A DNA stretch of 21,391 nt from JBKJUK01 sp046590705 (GTDB lineage Bacteria; Acidobacteriota; Thermoanaerobaculia; Gp7-AA8), in NCBI GenBank assembly GCA_046590705.1, contig JBKJUK010000110.1, positions 1-21,391 of the forward strand, given 5' to 3'. This document shows positions 1 to 7,962 of this stretch, one piece after another (position 1 is the stretch's first letter; each line of letters begins with the position of its first letter). A program made the translations under genes and the position numbers. The notes under the pieces were generated by a model. That model searched no databases, was not told where the DNA came from, and saw only the letters and a program-made list of their open reading frames with translations.

Positions 1-20
1 GGCCCCCGGCCCCCGGCCCC
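1..20. repeat. GC-rich simple repeat at left window edge
   Basis: The first 20 bases are alternating GGCC and CCCC blocks. Closely similar blocks occur at 7963-7989 and in the inverted pair 20027-20045 / 20149-20168. Here the repeat overlaps the end of the selA reading frame. Its position at the exact edge suggests the assembly broke in this repeat, which is inference. Confidence 0.6.
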
Positions 21-1316
21 GACCTCGCGCAGCGCGGCCACCACTTCATCATCATCGGATGGGTCGATGGTTCGAAGATCCAGTGTGAAACGATCTTCTG
101 CAATGCGGCCAATGATCGGAAGATGACGCGCCAGCAGCCGTCCTTGTATTTCAGAAGCGCGACCAGGCACTGACAATCCCACCGATGGAATTGACTGGCC
201 TGGTGTGGTTCCTCCGCCAAGGGCGCTGGCCACATCGATCACGCTGGATCCAGTGGCTTCGGCCAGCCCGCGCGCTCTCTGCCGCAACTGATCAGTCTTC
301 GCTGCGAGCATCCTGTAGAGAGGTACCTGCTCCTCGTACCTGCCGGCCAGAAATGTTCGCAGCGTGTCGCCAACAAGTGCGTAGGTTTCCTTGCCTGCCC
401 GAAGGGCCCGCATGAGTGGATGTCGCTCGCACCTGCGAATCAATTCACGCTTCCCGAGGATCAGTCCTCCCTGACTCGAACCCAGCAGCTTGTCCGTCGA
501 GCAGGTCACCACGTCGGCTCCGGCCGCGAATAGCTCGCTGATGGTCGTTTCGCGTTCGAAGCCGTAGCGGGAGATGTCTACAGCTCGACCACTACCCTCG
601 TCGATGAGAAGAGGGATCTTTTTCGCGCGAGCCACCGCTGTCAGAGATTCGACAGACGGCGTCTCGGTAAATCCGACGATCTTGAAGTTCGACTGATGCA
701 CCCGCAACATCGCCGCAGTGCGCCGCGTGACTGCGTCAGCGTAATCCTCGGCCCTGGTGCGATTGGTCGTTCCCACTTCCTTCAGACGTGCTCCGCCCTG
801 CTGAATCACGTCGGGAACACGAAACGAGCCGCCGATTTCAACCAGTTCTCCGCGAGAGACCAGAACGTCGCGGCCGGAAGCAATGGCCGCGAGAACGAGG
901 AGCACCGCCGCGGCATTGTTGTTCACCAGAATCGCTTCTTCGCAGCCGAACAGCCTCGCCGATACGCGGCTTACCAGCAAATTCCGGGAGCCGCGCTCGC
1001 CCGTGTCAAGATCGAACTCGAGGTTCGAGTAGCTGGTCACCACCTGCGCTGCAGATTGCCAGTTCTGCGCATCAACGGGAGCTCTCCCCAGATTTGTGTG
1101 AATCAGAATCCCGGTCCCGTTGATCACACGGCGAAGAGCCGAATCGCCTGTCGTACTGAGCAATACCGCCAGGCGTGCGGCGAACTCGGGAAGTTCGAAT
1201 ATCGACGATGAACGACGAAGTTCGTCGAGTTCCTCGCGCGCCGCGATCTTGGTCTGTTCCCGGCCGAATCTGACTATGAGCGTAGCTAGTTCTGTGGACT
1301 GGAGGATCGAGTCCAT
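1..1316 (-). CDS. selA: L-seryl-tRNA(Sec) selenium transferase SelA (3' end beyond window)
   Basis: SelA is a PLP enzyme that converts seryl-tRNA(Sec) to selenocysteinyl-tRNA(Sec) using selenophosphate in the cytosol. Reading the minus strand from ATG at 1316 gives 438 codons with no stop before the left edge. Family landmarks appear in order: RRVINGTGILIHTNLGRAP, SNLEFDLDTGERGSR, EVGTTNRT, VHQSNFKIVGF, then STDKLLGSSQGG, whose Lys276 (codon 491-489) is the expected PLP lysine. The E. coli enzyme is about 463 residues, so little is missing. The last codons run into a GC-rich simple repeat and encode Gly/Arg/Pro, so the true C-terminus is uncertain. No clear Shine-Dalgarno precedes the ATG; an in-frame GTG lies 27 nt upstream. 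The gene is divergent from the 1394 gene with a 77-bp gap. selB, selD and tRNA-Sec are not in the window. Confidence 0.93.
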   Translation of the reverse strand, partial: MDSILQSTELATLIVRFGREQTKIAAREELDELRRSSSIFELPEFAARLAVLLSTTGDSALRRVINGTGILIHTNLGRAPVDAQNWQSAAQVVTSYSNLEFDLDTGERGSRNLLVSRVSARLFGCEEAILVNNNAAAVLLVLAAIASGRDVLVSRGELVEIGGSFRVPDVIQQGGARLKEVGTTNRTRAEDYADAVTRRTAAMLRVHQSNFKIVGFTETPSVESLTAVARAKKIPLLIDEGSGRAVDISRYGFERETTISELFAAGADVVTCSTDKLLGSSQGGLILGKRELIRRCERHPLMRALRAGKETYALVGDTLRTFLAGRYEEQVPLYRMLAAKTDQLRQRARGLAEATGSSVIDVASALGGGTTPGQSIPSVGLSVPGRASEIQGRLLARHLPIIGRIAEDRFTLDLRTIDPSDDDEVVAALREVGAGGRG

Positions 1317-1393
1317 GGATGGTATCGAGCTTCGTTCAGTCACTCGGGCATCCTGCATACGGCGCGAATCGTGTATTTTGTCCTTCACACCGA

Positions 1394-2005
1394 ATGTCCT
1401 CAGATGAAGCCATCTCTCAGCTGGAAGAATCACTACGAAAGATCAAGATTCAATACGATCTCTTCTTCAACGGCGCGCGTAAGCTACCTCCCAACGAGGA
1501 CCGACGCCGGCTCGACATAGCCGTTCGAGAGCTGATGAAACAGAGGATACGCGACAACGGCCTCCGTTTCCGACTCACCACACTCATCGGCCGGTACAAC
1601 CAGTTCCAGGAACTCTGGGGACGGCAGCTGCGGGAACGGGAAGAAGGCCCGACCGATTACAAGCGCAGGGCCGCTGCGCTGGAGGCCGCCGCCACCGATG
1701 TGGCCCCAGAGGCGGCAGCACCTCAGACTCGGCCGCCTGTAACGTCACGGCCCTCCGAATCGTATGTAAGAGTGGATGCCGGAGCCGGAGCAGCGGATCT
1801 GGACAAGCTTTATCAGCAGGTCGTGGCAGCACAGAAAGAACTGGGGAAGCCTCCCGGGATGACCCTCGAGCAACTGGCAGGCACCGTGACCAGGCAGGCC
1901 GCGACACTTCGAGAGAAATATCAGGCAGGCAGCATCGGCTTTCGAGTCGAGACCATTGACGGAAAGGTCAAACTGAAAGCGAAACCGATCCAGGAAGAAC
2001 TATGA
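1394..2005 (+). CDS. MXAN_5187 C-terminal-domain-like protein
   Basis: This is a 203-residue soluble protein of unknown function. Residues about 5-85 are charged and helical: a KIKIQYDLFFNGARKLPP stretch, then LRFRLTTLIGRYNQFQELWGR. This pattern recalls the C-terminal domain of the myxobacterial MXAN_5187 family, here without that family's N-terminal part. An Ala/Pro-rich linker (about 95-135) leads to a second helical segment (140-203). I chose ATG 1394 (MSSDEAIS) because the upstream extension to 1319 overlaps the start of divergent selA and looks non-coding. The stop overlaps the next start as ATGA, so the lipoprotein downstream is probably translationally coupled. The family match is from memory and needs a profile search. 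Confidence 0.72.
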   Translation: MSSDEAISQLEESLRKIKIQYDLFFNGARKLPPNEDRRRLDIAVRELMKQRIRDNGLRFRLTTLIGRYNQFQELWGRQLREREEGPTDYKRRAAALEAAATDVAPEAAAPQTRPPVTSRPSESYVRVDAGAGAADLDKLYQQVVAAQKELGKPPGMTLEQLAGTVTRQAATLREKYQAGSIGFRVETIDGKVKLKAKPIQEEL

Positions 2006-2961
2006 CAAAACAGACACTCGCAGTCCTCGCACTACTCGCAACGTCAGGTTGCACCTCGTTCAGTACGATCTCCGACCGCGTTCGCTACGACGGTAACCCG
2101 TACACCGAGGCGCCGTTCTACAGTCGTTACCTGAATCCATCGAACGCGCTCGATCGCCAGATCCAGGCGAAAGTCGAAGGTCTTCGTGCGACGCCCGACT
2201 CGGCTCCGCTGCACAACGACCTCGGCGTCCTCCTGCAGTCGAAAGGTTTTCCGAAGGATGCCCGTCGTGAATTCGAGCGTGCAGTAGCGAGTGACGATGA
2301 CTACTACCCGGCCTGGTACAACCTCGGACTCATGCGGGATGCGGCCGGTGACCTTTCCGGCGCTGCGCGCGCATTTCGCGCTACTCTCGACGCCCGTCCT
2401 GGCCACGCCATCGCGCACTTCCAGCTAGGCCTCAATTACGAGCGACGCGGAATGAATGAAAAAGCGATGGAGCACTATGCGCGGGCGGTGGCGATCAATC
2501 GCTCGCTGCTCGATGTCAGAGTGAATCCTCGCATTCTCGACGCACAACTGATCGATCGCATGCTGCTGGTCGAGTACGAACGCGAACATACTGCACGCAG
2601 CATTCAGTTCCAGGGCGCGCCCTTCGGCGGCCTGGATGGGGCAGCACAACCTCGCGCCTCGACACCCGCAGAAGGAACGGCTCCCTCGAATCAGCCGACC
2701 GCAAGTGAGATCATTACACCGTCCGCGCCAGTGACCGCTCCTTCACAGCAGAGCGCTCCCGAGAGTCTGCCAGCCGCCGAAGTGCCGGCGACTCCTCCGC
2801 CCCCGGCTGCTGATGTCGCCCAGCCGATTGCCTCCAATGAACTCAGTGTGACTAAGGCACCGGAGACCGCGCCCAAGGAATCCCCTCTACAGAAGAAACG
2901 ACGCGAGGCCTACGAGAAGATGCGGCCGGCCGTCACACCGCCACCACCGCCTCCGAGCTGA
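2002..2961 (+). CDS. TPR-repeat lipoprotein with proline-rich tail
   Basis: The 319-residue product starts with a short lipoprotein signal, MTKQTLAVLALLATSGC, with lipidated Cys17 and Thr-Ser following. Three TPR units can be read at about 68-101, 102-135 and 136-169 (APLHNDLGVLLQSKG, YPAWYNLGLMRDAAG, AIAHFQLGLNYERRG). A region around 170-205 contains RSIQFQG. The tail from about 210 is Pro/Ala/Thr-rich and ends in a run of prolines, typical of a periplasm-spanning low-complexity segment. It overlaps the previous gene by 4 bp. It is likely an envelope scaffold protein anchored to a membrane on the periplasmic side; partner and function are unknown. A weak hairpin lies just after the stop (CGAAGT/ACTTCG around 2978-2994) without a T-run. 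Confidence 0.85.
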   Translation: MTKQTLAVLALLATSGCTSFSTISDRVRYDGNPYTEAPFYSRYLNPSNALDRQIQAKVEGLRATPDSAPLHNDLGVLLQSKGFPKDARREFERAVASDDDYYPAWYNLGLMRDAAGDLSGAARAFRATLDARPGHAIAHFQLGLNYERRGMNEKAMEHYARAVAINRSLLDVRVNPRILDAQLIDRMLLVEYEREHTARSIQFQGAPFGGLDGAAQPRASTPAEGTAPSNQPTASEIITPSAPVTAPSQQSAPESLPAAEVPATPPPPAADVAQPIASNELSVTKAPETAPKESPLQKKRREAYEKMRPAVTPPPPPPS

Positions 2962-3408
2962 AAGTTCTGAATGTGGCCGAAGTTTTCGACTTCGCGCTTC
3001 GTCTGGTCGCGCTCAGCGGGCATCGGGAACGTACCGCGCGTCATTCCGACGAGCCCACGTTAACGTCAGTCTGAGGCGGCACATGCTGCGAGGAGGAATC
3101 TCCGGTCCGCGCGGATGCGGAGCCTCAGTACGACCCGAGCGACGCGGACCGGAGATTCCTCTTCGCAGTCAAGCCTCGCAAGCTCATTAGACCTCCCGTG
3201 CTCATCGGAATGACGTTTCGGTAAGCTCACGTACTGCGGCGTCACCCCTGCTTGGGCTTTCCACACACAGCTAGCCGAGAAGTTCATCTGCGAGCTTCTG
3301 TTTCTTACTTCAACCTTCTGCGTTCTTCGTTCTGCGTTCATCAGGCGATAAACAAGCGCTCCTGTACAATGCGCACGCTTTCATCCGCGTATGCACCCGA
3401 GGTAGCTG
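2962..3408. other. 447-bp gene-free gap filled with repeats
   Basis: I see no convincing gene here. The gap holds a nested palindrome (3040-3214) and then a low-complexity stretch around 3311-3344 with two copies of TTCTGCGTTC. The 15-mer TTCTGCGTTCATCAG at 3330-3344 recurs inverted at 20015-20029, so part of this is dispersed repeat. A possible -10 hexamer TACAAT at 3365-3370 precedes the aminotransferase gene, but no good -35 accompanies it. Confidence 0.6.
3040..3214. repeat. Nested inverted-repeat element
   Basis: The outer arms begin GTCATTCCGACGAG (3040) and end CTCATCGGAATGAC (3214), with one mismatch. The inner arms are a perfect 19-bp inverted repeat, GAGGAATCTCCGGTCCGCG at 3093-3111 and its complement at 3143-3161. 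The element can fold into one long interrupted hairpin. Sequences of the type CATTCCGA...GAGGAATCTC are, as I recall, common dispersed intergenic repeats in several bacterial phyla. No protein is encoded. Confidence 0.75.
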
Positions 3409-4578
3409 ATGCTGAATCCGCCCCCGCCACTTCGTCCCGCTTTGCGAACCGATGCTCTCGGATTTTCCGACATCGTGAAAATTCGTAATCGAGTTGCCGC
3501 ACTGCGGCAGTCGGGAACGCATGTCCTGCAGCTTGAAGGCGGGGAACCCTTTCCCGACACGCCGGCCTTCGTGAAAGACGCCATCAAACTAGCCCTCGAC
3601 GAGAATCAGACCAGATACGCCGCGTCGTCGGGCATCGCTCCCCTCATCGAAGCAATCAGAATCAAACTCCTCGAGAAGAATGCCGTAGAGGCGCGCACCG
3701 AGCAGATCATCGTCACTTCAGGTGGAATGCATGGCCTCTTCTGCGCTTTTCAGGCGGTCCTGAATCCGGGTGACGAAGTGCTCTTCTTCTCTCCCTACTG
3801 GACGCCGATTCGGGACCTGGTCACCTACGGTGGTGCAACGCCGGTGCTCGTTCCCTGGGCCGAAGTGCGCGCGGGCGATGTCACCTCGGCCATCGAGTCT
3901 CGTCTCACTCTCTCGAGTCGCGTAATCTACGTAAACACTCCGTCGAATCCTACCGGAGACGTTCTGAGTGCCGTGCAACTGGAAGCGATCGCAGCCATCG
4001 CCCGGGAACACAATCTGATCGTCATCTCAGATGAAGCATACGAAGATCTGGTCTACGACACGACGCATGTGTCGATCGCGTCGCTGCCCGGAATGTTCGA
4101 GCGCACGCTGACAGTCTTCACGCTGAGCAAGAGTTTCTCGATGACCGGGCTGCGAGTCGGCTACGTCGTCGCCGCGGATGTCTGGATGGAGGTGCTGAGA
4201 AAGCTCGTCCTCAACTCCGTCAATGGCATTTCTACGCCCACTCAATATGGCGCGGCTGCTGCCATCGCCGACAGAAGCGGACATTTCGGGGCATTGCGCT
4301 CCGAGTACAGAAAGCGACGTGACATCCTGGTCGAAGGTGCCCTGGCCGCTGGCTTTCGATGCAGTGCTCCTCGAGGTGCATTCTATTTATTCGCGGACGT
4401 GCGCGACAGGCTGGGCGATGACTCCTGGAAAGCGATGAACGATCTTCTGGAGAGAACGTCGATCGCCACAGTTCCCGGCGCCGTGTTTGGCGCTGAAGGC
4501 GAAGGACATCTTCGCATGTCGTACTCGACGTCGCTGCATGTCCTGGAACAGGTTTCTGCAGCACTGAAAAAACTCTGA
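3409..4578 (+). CDS. Class I/II PLP aminotransferase (aspartate-aminotransferase-like)
   Basis: The product is a 389-residue fold-type I aminotransferase. Key residues are visible: the NPTG motif after Asn180, DEAY at 208-211, the Schiff-base lysine K241 in LSKSFSMTGLRVGY, Arg249 for the PLP phosphate, and Arg369 in GHLRMSYS as the probable substrate-carboxylate arginine. The family includes aspartate and aromatic aminotransferases; the substrate cannot be read from sequence alone. ATG 3409 is preceded by GAGGTAGCTG, a good Shine-Dalgarno. A MITE-like element starts 8 bp after the stop, so the gene is probably no longer in an undisturbed operon with lysS. It is unlike the second aminotransferase at 14369-15586, which belongs to the LysN/MocR-type subgroup. 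Confidence 0.9.
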   Translation: MLNPPPPLRPALRTDALGFSDIVKIRNRVAALRQSGTHVLQLEGGEPFPDTPAFVKDAIKLALDENQTRYAASSGIAPLIEAIRIKLLEKNAVEARTEQIIVTSGGMHGLFCAFQAVLNPGDEVLFFSPYWTPIRDLVTYGGATPVLVPWAEVRAGDVTSAIESRLTLSSRVIYVNTPSNPTGDVLSAVQLEAIAAIAREHNLIVISDEAYEDLVYDTTHVSIASLPGMFERTLTVFTLSKSFSMTGLRVGYVVAADVWMEVLRKLVLNSVNGISTPTQYGAAAAIADRSGHFGALRSEYRKRRDILVEGALAAGFRCSAPRGAFYLFADVRDRLGDDSWKAMNDLLERTSIATVPGAVFGAEGEGHLRMSYSTSLHVLEQVSAALKKL

Positions 4579-4586
4579 CGTCAGCC

Positions 4587-4859
4587 AGTGTAGTGTTTCA
4601 TTAGTTCCTTGTCTTTTGCTGGTGGTGCTTGTGGTCGAGATGCGAGGAGCGAGGAGGAGGCGATGCGGGGCATCGTTGACGACGAGTAACGAAGCAGGTC
4701 GGCCGCAACCGCCACCAGCCCTTCGGGTTAGCCGTTCGAGCGGCCATCTGCCGCGTTGGCGCTCCTCGATGATGGCACCGCATCACCTGCGTCGCGCCGC
4801 CTTGCATCTGACCACTCGAACGGCTAACAAAAGATAAGGAACTAATGAAACACTACACT
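4587..4859. mobile_element. MITE-like element with 32-bp terminal inverted repeats
   Basis: The ends 4587-4618 and 4828-4859 are inverted copies, 31 of 32 matching; each begins AGTGTAGTGTTTCATTAG from the outside. Inside, CTGGTGG (4619-4625) pairs with CCACCAG (4712-4718), and GTTAGCCGTTCGAG (4727-4740) pairs perfectly with CTCGAACGGCTAAC (4815-4828). A small CC-C(TTCG)G-G hairpin sits between them at about 4720-4727. The whole 273 bp can therefore fold as a terminal stem with two branches. It encodes no transposase, so it would need one in trans. No clear target-site duplication is seen: left flank GTCAGCC, right flank AGCAATC. It fills the space between the aminotransferase stop and the lysS start. 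It could instead be a structured regulatory or extragenic element; non-coding repeat is the safest reading. Confidence 0.75.
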
Positions 4860-6470
4860 AGCAATCCGGAGCATCACCAAGTGAAAAACGAAATCGAAGA
4901 AGTGGTCGAGGTCTCTGAGAGCGAACTCGTTCGGATCCGTCGTGAGAAGCTCGCGCGGATCGTTGCAGCCGGATTCGAGGCCTACCCATCGAAGGCCGAA
5001 GTCGATGCCAGCATCGAGGAAATCGGCAAGACCCATCGCGAGCAGTCGAATGACGAGCTCGAACAACTCGGCCGCCGCGTGCACGTGGCCGGACGACTGA
5101 TGACGGTGCGCGATCACGGCAAGACGGCCTTCCTCGATCTCGCAGAGAAAACCGCGCGCATGCAGGTCTACTGCAGACGCGACGCGCTGACCGAGCCGGA
5201 GTGGGTGCTCTACCAGAATCTCGATGCAGGTGACTGGGTAAGCGTCACCGGGACCGTCTTCCGTACAAAGAAAGGCGAACTGTCGATCAAGGCCGAGCAG
5301 CTTGGATTCCTGGCGAAAGGTTTGCGGCCTCTTCCAGAAAAATGGCACGGTCTGACGGACGTCGAGCAGCGGTATCGGCAGCGCTACGTCGACCTCATCG
5401 TCAACGACGAGGTGAAACAGGTCTTCGCGAAACGCGCCAGCATCGTCCGATTCATCCGGAACTTCTTCGATGCGCGCGGATACATCGAAGTCGAAACGCC
5501 CATGATGCAGGCCATCGCTGGAGGAGCGGCAGCAAGACCGTTCGTGACGCATCACAACGCGCTCGACATGCAGCTCTTCCTGCGCATCGCACCTGAACTT
5601 TATCTCAAGCGCCTCATCGTTGGCGGACTCCCTCGTGTGTACGAAATCAATCGAAACTTCCGGAACGAAGGAATCTCCACGCAGCACAATCCTGAATTCA
5701 CGATGCTCGAATTCTACGAAGCCTACGCCGATTACAACGCGCTCATGGATCTGACCGAAGATCTGCTCGGAAGCCTGGTGCAGGAGGTCAGCGGCGGGAC
5801 GACCATTCCCTTTCGGGGGCACCAGATCGACTTCACCTCTCCCTGGAAGCGCTTCACCATGAAGGAAGCGATCGTGCATTTCGCGGCGCAGAAGAATCTC
5901 TCCATCACCAGTGCATCGCTGGACGAACAGGCTTCGCTGGTCGATCTGCTTCGACTTCATGGAGGCCGGCAGAGTGCGGAATCTGCAGACGACGCTTCGA
6001 AGAAGAGTGATGGCCTCTCCGCCATGAACAGCGGCCGGCTTCTCGCCGAACTCTTCGAGCTGATAGCAGAAGACCAATTGATCGATCCAACCTTCATCAC
6101 CGACTTCCCCGTGGAAGTCTCTCCGTTGTCCAAGCAGAAGAAAGATGATCCCTCCTGCGTCGAGCGTTTCGAGCTCTACATAGGGGGGATGGAAGTAGCG
6201 AACGCATTCTCCGAGTTGAATGACCCCGACGAGCAGGCCCGACGCTTCGAGCAACAACTCCACGAGCGCGAGCGCGGCGATGACGAAGCTCATCAGCCGG
6301 ACTACGACTACGTGAACGCACTCGAGTACGGAATGCCTCCCACAGGCGGTGAGGGGATCGGAATCGACCGGCTGGTCATGATCCTCACGGACTCGGCTTC
6401 GATTCGCGACGTGATTCTTTTCCCGCTGATGCGTCCGCGCCAGACAACCTCGACCCGGGAACATCCTTGA
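4845..6470 (+). CDS. lysS: Lysyl-tRNA synthetase, class II
   Basis: LysS charges tRNA-Lys with lysine using ATP in the cytosol. An OB-fold anticodon-binding domain lies at about 78-155 and the class II catalytic core follows: motif 1 around 195-222, motif 2 at 264-292 (RVYEINRNFRNEG then HNPEFTMLEF), and motif 3 GGEGIGIDRLVM at 501-512. At 541 residues it is somewhat longer than the usual ~500, partly from a looser segment at about 354-398. The annotated ATG (MKHYT) is inside the right inverted repeat of the MITE-like element with AAGGA only 4 nt upstream. An in-frame GTG at 4881 has GGAG (4868-4871) at 9-nt spacing in host sequence and may be the original start. The downstream LolC/E-like permease is a common neighbour of lysS. 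Confidence 0.97.
   Translation: MKHYTSNPEHHQVKNEIEEVVEVSESELVRIRREKLARIVAAGFEAYPSKAEVDASIEEIGKTHREQSNDELEQLGRRVHVAGRLMTVRDHGKTAFLDLAEKTARMQVYCRRDALTEPEWVLYQNLDAGDWVSVTGTVFRTKKGELSIKAEQLGFLAKGLRPLPEKWHGLTDVEQRYRQRYVDLIVNDEVKQVFAKRASIVRFIRNFFDARGYIEVETPMMQAIAGGAAARPFVTHHNALDMQLFLRIAPELYLKRLIVGGLPRVYEINRNFRNEGISTQHNPEFTMLEFYEAYADYNALMDLTEDLLGSLVQEVSGGTTIPFRGHQIDFTSPWKRFTMKEAIVHFAAQKNLSITSASLDEQASLVDLLRLHGGRQSAESADDASKKSDGLSAMNSGRLLAELFELIAEDQLIDPTFITDFPVEVSPLSKQKKDDPSCVERFELYIGGMEVANAFSELNDPDEQARRFEQQLHERERGDDEAHQPDYDYVNALEYGMPPTGGEGIGIDRLVMILTDSASIRDVILFPLMRPRQTTSTREHP
4868..4883 (+). promoter_or_regulatory. Alternative lysS ribosome site: GGAG plus GTG start
   Basis: GGAG at 4868-4871 is followed after 9 nt by an in-frame GTG at 4881-4883, both outside the inserted repeat. 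Starting here gives a protein 12 residues shorter, beginning VKNEIEEVVEV, which still precedes the conserved REKLARI region. This is likely the pre-insertion start. Confidence 0.5.
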
Positions 6471-6550
6471 GCACTGACGCTGCGATCAGATTTGCGCCAC
6501 GCGACTGTCCGCGAGTCATGTGCAACAAGTCCCGGACCCCATCGATTTAG

Positions 6551-7753
6551 ATGAGATACGAATTCGCAATCGCAGTCCGGTATCTCAGGATGGCGCGCAA
6601 GCGCCGGCATACTGCGTTCCTCTCCCTGATCAGCACCCTCGGACTCGGCGTAGGTGTAGCGACGCTTTTGATTTCACTTGCGCTCCTCTCGGGCCTGCAG
6701 GGAAAGATCAAGTCGCGTCTGATTGCCTCCACACCACAACTACTGATCGAACCGGCCGGAGAAGCGGGCATTACCGATTCCGAGAAAATCGTGAGCAGAG
6801 CGCGAGCACTCGGCGCACGATCCGTAGAACCGCTGGTAAGCGGAATCGCCTGGGCCGCATCCGAAGAAGGTGCCAGAGGCAGGCCGGTGCGCGTACGATC
6901 GTTCTCGCCCGATCGACCTCCGGCGGCAGAGAAAACCTTCGGCCGGACCTGGCAGCTCGGATCGGATGAAAGTCATCAGATTTACATCTCTCGAGATTTC
7001 GCGTCCTCTATGGGACTGAGACTCGGATCAAAAGTCGTGATCGTCGCGCCGAGAATGCGCATGACTCCCTTCGGTCCAGCACCTGTGTGGCGTCAGATGA
7101 CCGTCACCCGATTCACCGCGCCAACCAGTGATGAAAAGTCCGCAGAGGCCTACCTTCCCTTCGACTCCGCCGCCAGACTCTTTGCCACCGGACAGCGCCC
7201 GACCTCTATCGAGATCTACGCCGACCTCGAAAAGAGCGATCTGCTCGACCAGACCCTTCGCGCCGAGAATCCACGTCTGATCATCAGGAACTGGAAGGAC
7301 CTCAACAAGCCGCTCTTTCTCGCGCTGCGACTCGAGAAGATCGTAATGTTCGCGACCATCTCACTGATCATTCTGGTGGCAGCACTGAACCTGATCTCCT
7401 CGCTGAGCATGCTCATCGTGGAAAAACGGCCGCAGGTCGGCATTCTGAGAACGCTGGGTGCCACTGAACGCTCGATTCACACCGTTTTCCTGGGCCTGGG
7501 CCTGCTCATCGGACTCGTCGGAACTCTCATCGGAAACATCCTGGGACTTGGTATCTCCTGGGCCGCGAACCGCTACCAACTGGTTCCGCTTCCGGGCGAC
7601 GTTTACTACGTTGACTTCATACCGTTTTCCATCGACGCAGCGGATGTGATCGGAGTGAACATCATCGCCATCCTGCTTTCGGTCGCAGCCACCTGGTACC
7701 CGGCCAGACTGGCCTCGCGCCTCGACCCGATTACGGCAATCCGTTCCGAGTGA
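6551..7753 (+). CDS. LolC/LolE-family lipoprotein-releasing ABC permease
   Basis: The 400-residue inner-membrane protein has the MacB/LolC-E layout. An N-terminal MRYEFAIAVRYLRM motif typical of LolC/E leads into a first transmembrane helix at about 23-47. A periplasmic domain of about 220 residues follows. Three more helices are clustered at about 272-295, 316-345 and 364-387, and the KRPQVGILRTLGA signature lies between helices 2 and 3. LolCDE extracts lipoproteins from the inner membrane for LolA. Only one permease is present and no LolD ATPase follows, because the next gene is on the other strand. It may form a homodimer, as single LolC/E-type permeases do in some phyla, with an ATPase encoded elsewhere. 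There is an 80-bp gap after lysS and no obvious Shine-Dalgarno before the ATG, but the N-terminal motif fixes the start well. Confidence 0.9.
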   Translation: MRYEFAIAVRYLRMARKRRHTAFLSLISTLGLGVGVATLLISLALLSGLQGKIKSRLIASTPQLLIEPAGEAGITDSEKIVSRARALGARSVEPLVSGIAWAASEEGARGRPVRVRSFSPDRPPAAEKTFGRTWQLGSDESHQIYISRDFASSMGLRLGSKVVIVAPRMRMTPFGPAPVWRQMTVTRFTAPTSDEKSAEAYLPFDSAARLFATGQRPTSIEIYADLEKSDLLDQTLRAENPRLIIRNWKDLNKPLFLALRLEKIVMFATISLIILVAALNLISSLSMLIVEKRPQVGILRTLGATERSIHTVFLGLGLLIGLVGTLIGNILGLGISWAANRYQLVPLPGDVYYVDFIPFSIDAADVIGVNIIAILLSVAATWYPARLASRLDPITAIRSE

Positions 7754-7916
7754 CGCGGATTTCTCACAAGGTTTCCTCGCGAGGACGTGATGTTCGGCGC
7801 CCGCATGCAAAGCGCACGGGCACCACGACGAAGAAATAACGACATTTCGTTGTGGACCGAAGAGGTCGCGCCAGGAATCGGATGGGGCCGCTATCTACGC
7901 ATTCAACTGGTCCCGT

Positions 7917-7936
7917 CACAGGCAGGATTGCCTGTG
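7917..7936 (+). repeat. REP-like palindrome, unit a
   Basis: This is a perfect copy of the 20-bp core CACAGGCAGGATTGCCTGTG, with 8-bp inverted arms and a GGAT loop. Its flanks (GTCACAGG before, GTGCTCCACAC after) match the d/g type of unit found at 11673 and 14262. Confidence 0.85.
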
Positions 7937-7962
7937 CTCCACACTTCCTGTCTGCTTCTACT

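Noticed and set aside
696..1211. Plus-strand open frames opposite selA
   Set aside because: The minus strand encodes clear SelA motifs throughout; the plus frames are shadows.
4727..4828. GTTAGCCG...CGGCTAAC as an integron attC site
   Set aside because: An attC site reads RYYYAAC...GTTRRRY; here the order is reversed and no integrase or cassette array is present.
4616..4837. Open frame inside the MITE-like element
   Set aside because: It translates the internal stems of the repeat, with Arg/Pro/Ser-rich low-complexity product and no ribosome site.
4842..6464. 540-codon open frame antisense to the whole of lysS
   Set aside because: LysS is unmistakable on the plus strand. The antisense frame matches its register, is rich in His/Arg/Val shadow composition and has no recognizable motif, as expected from GC-rich codon bias.
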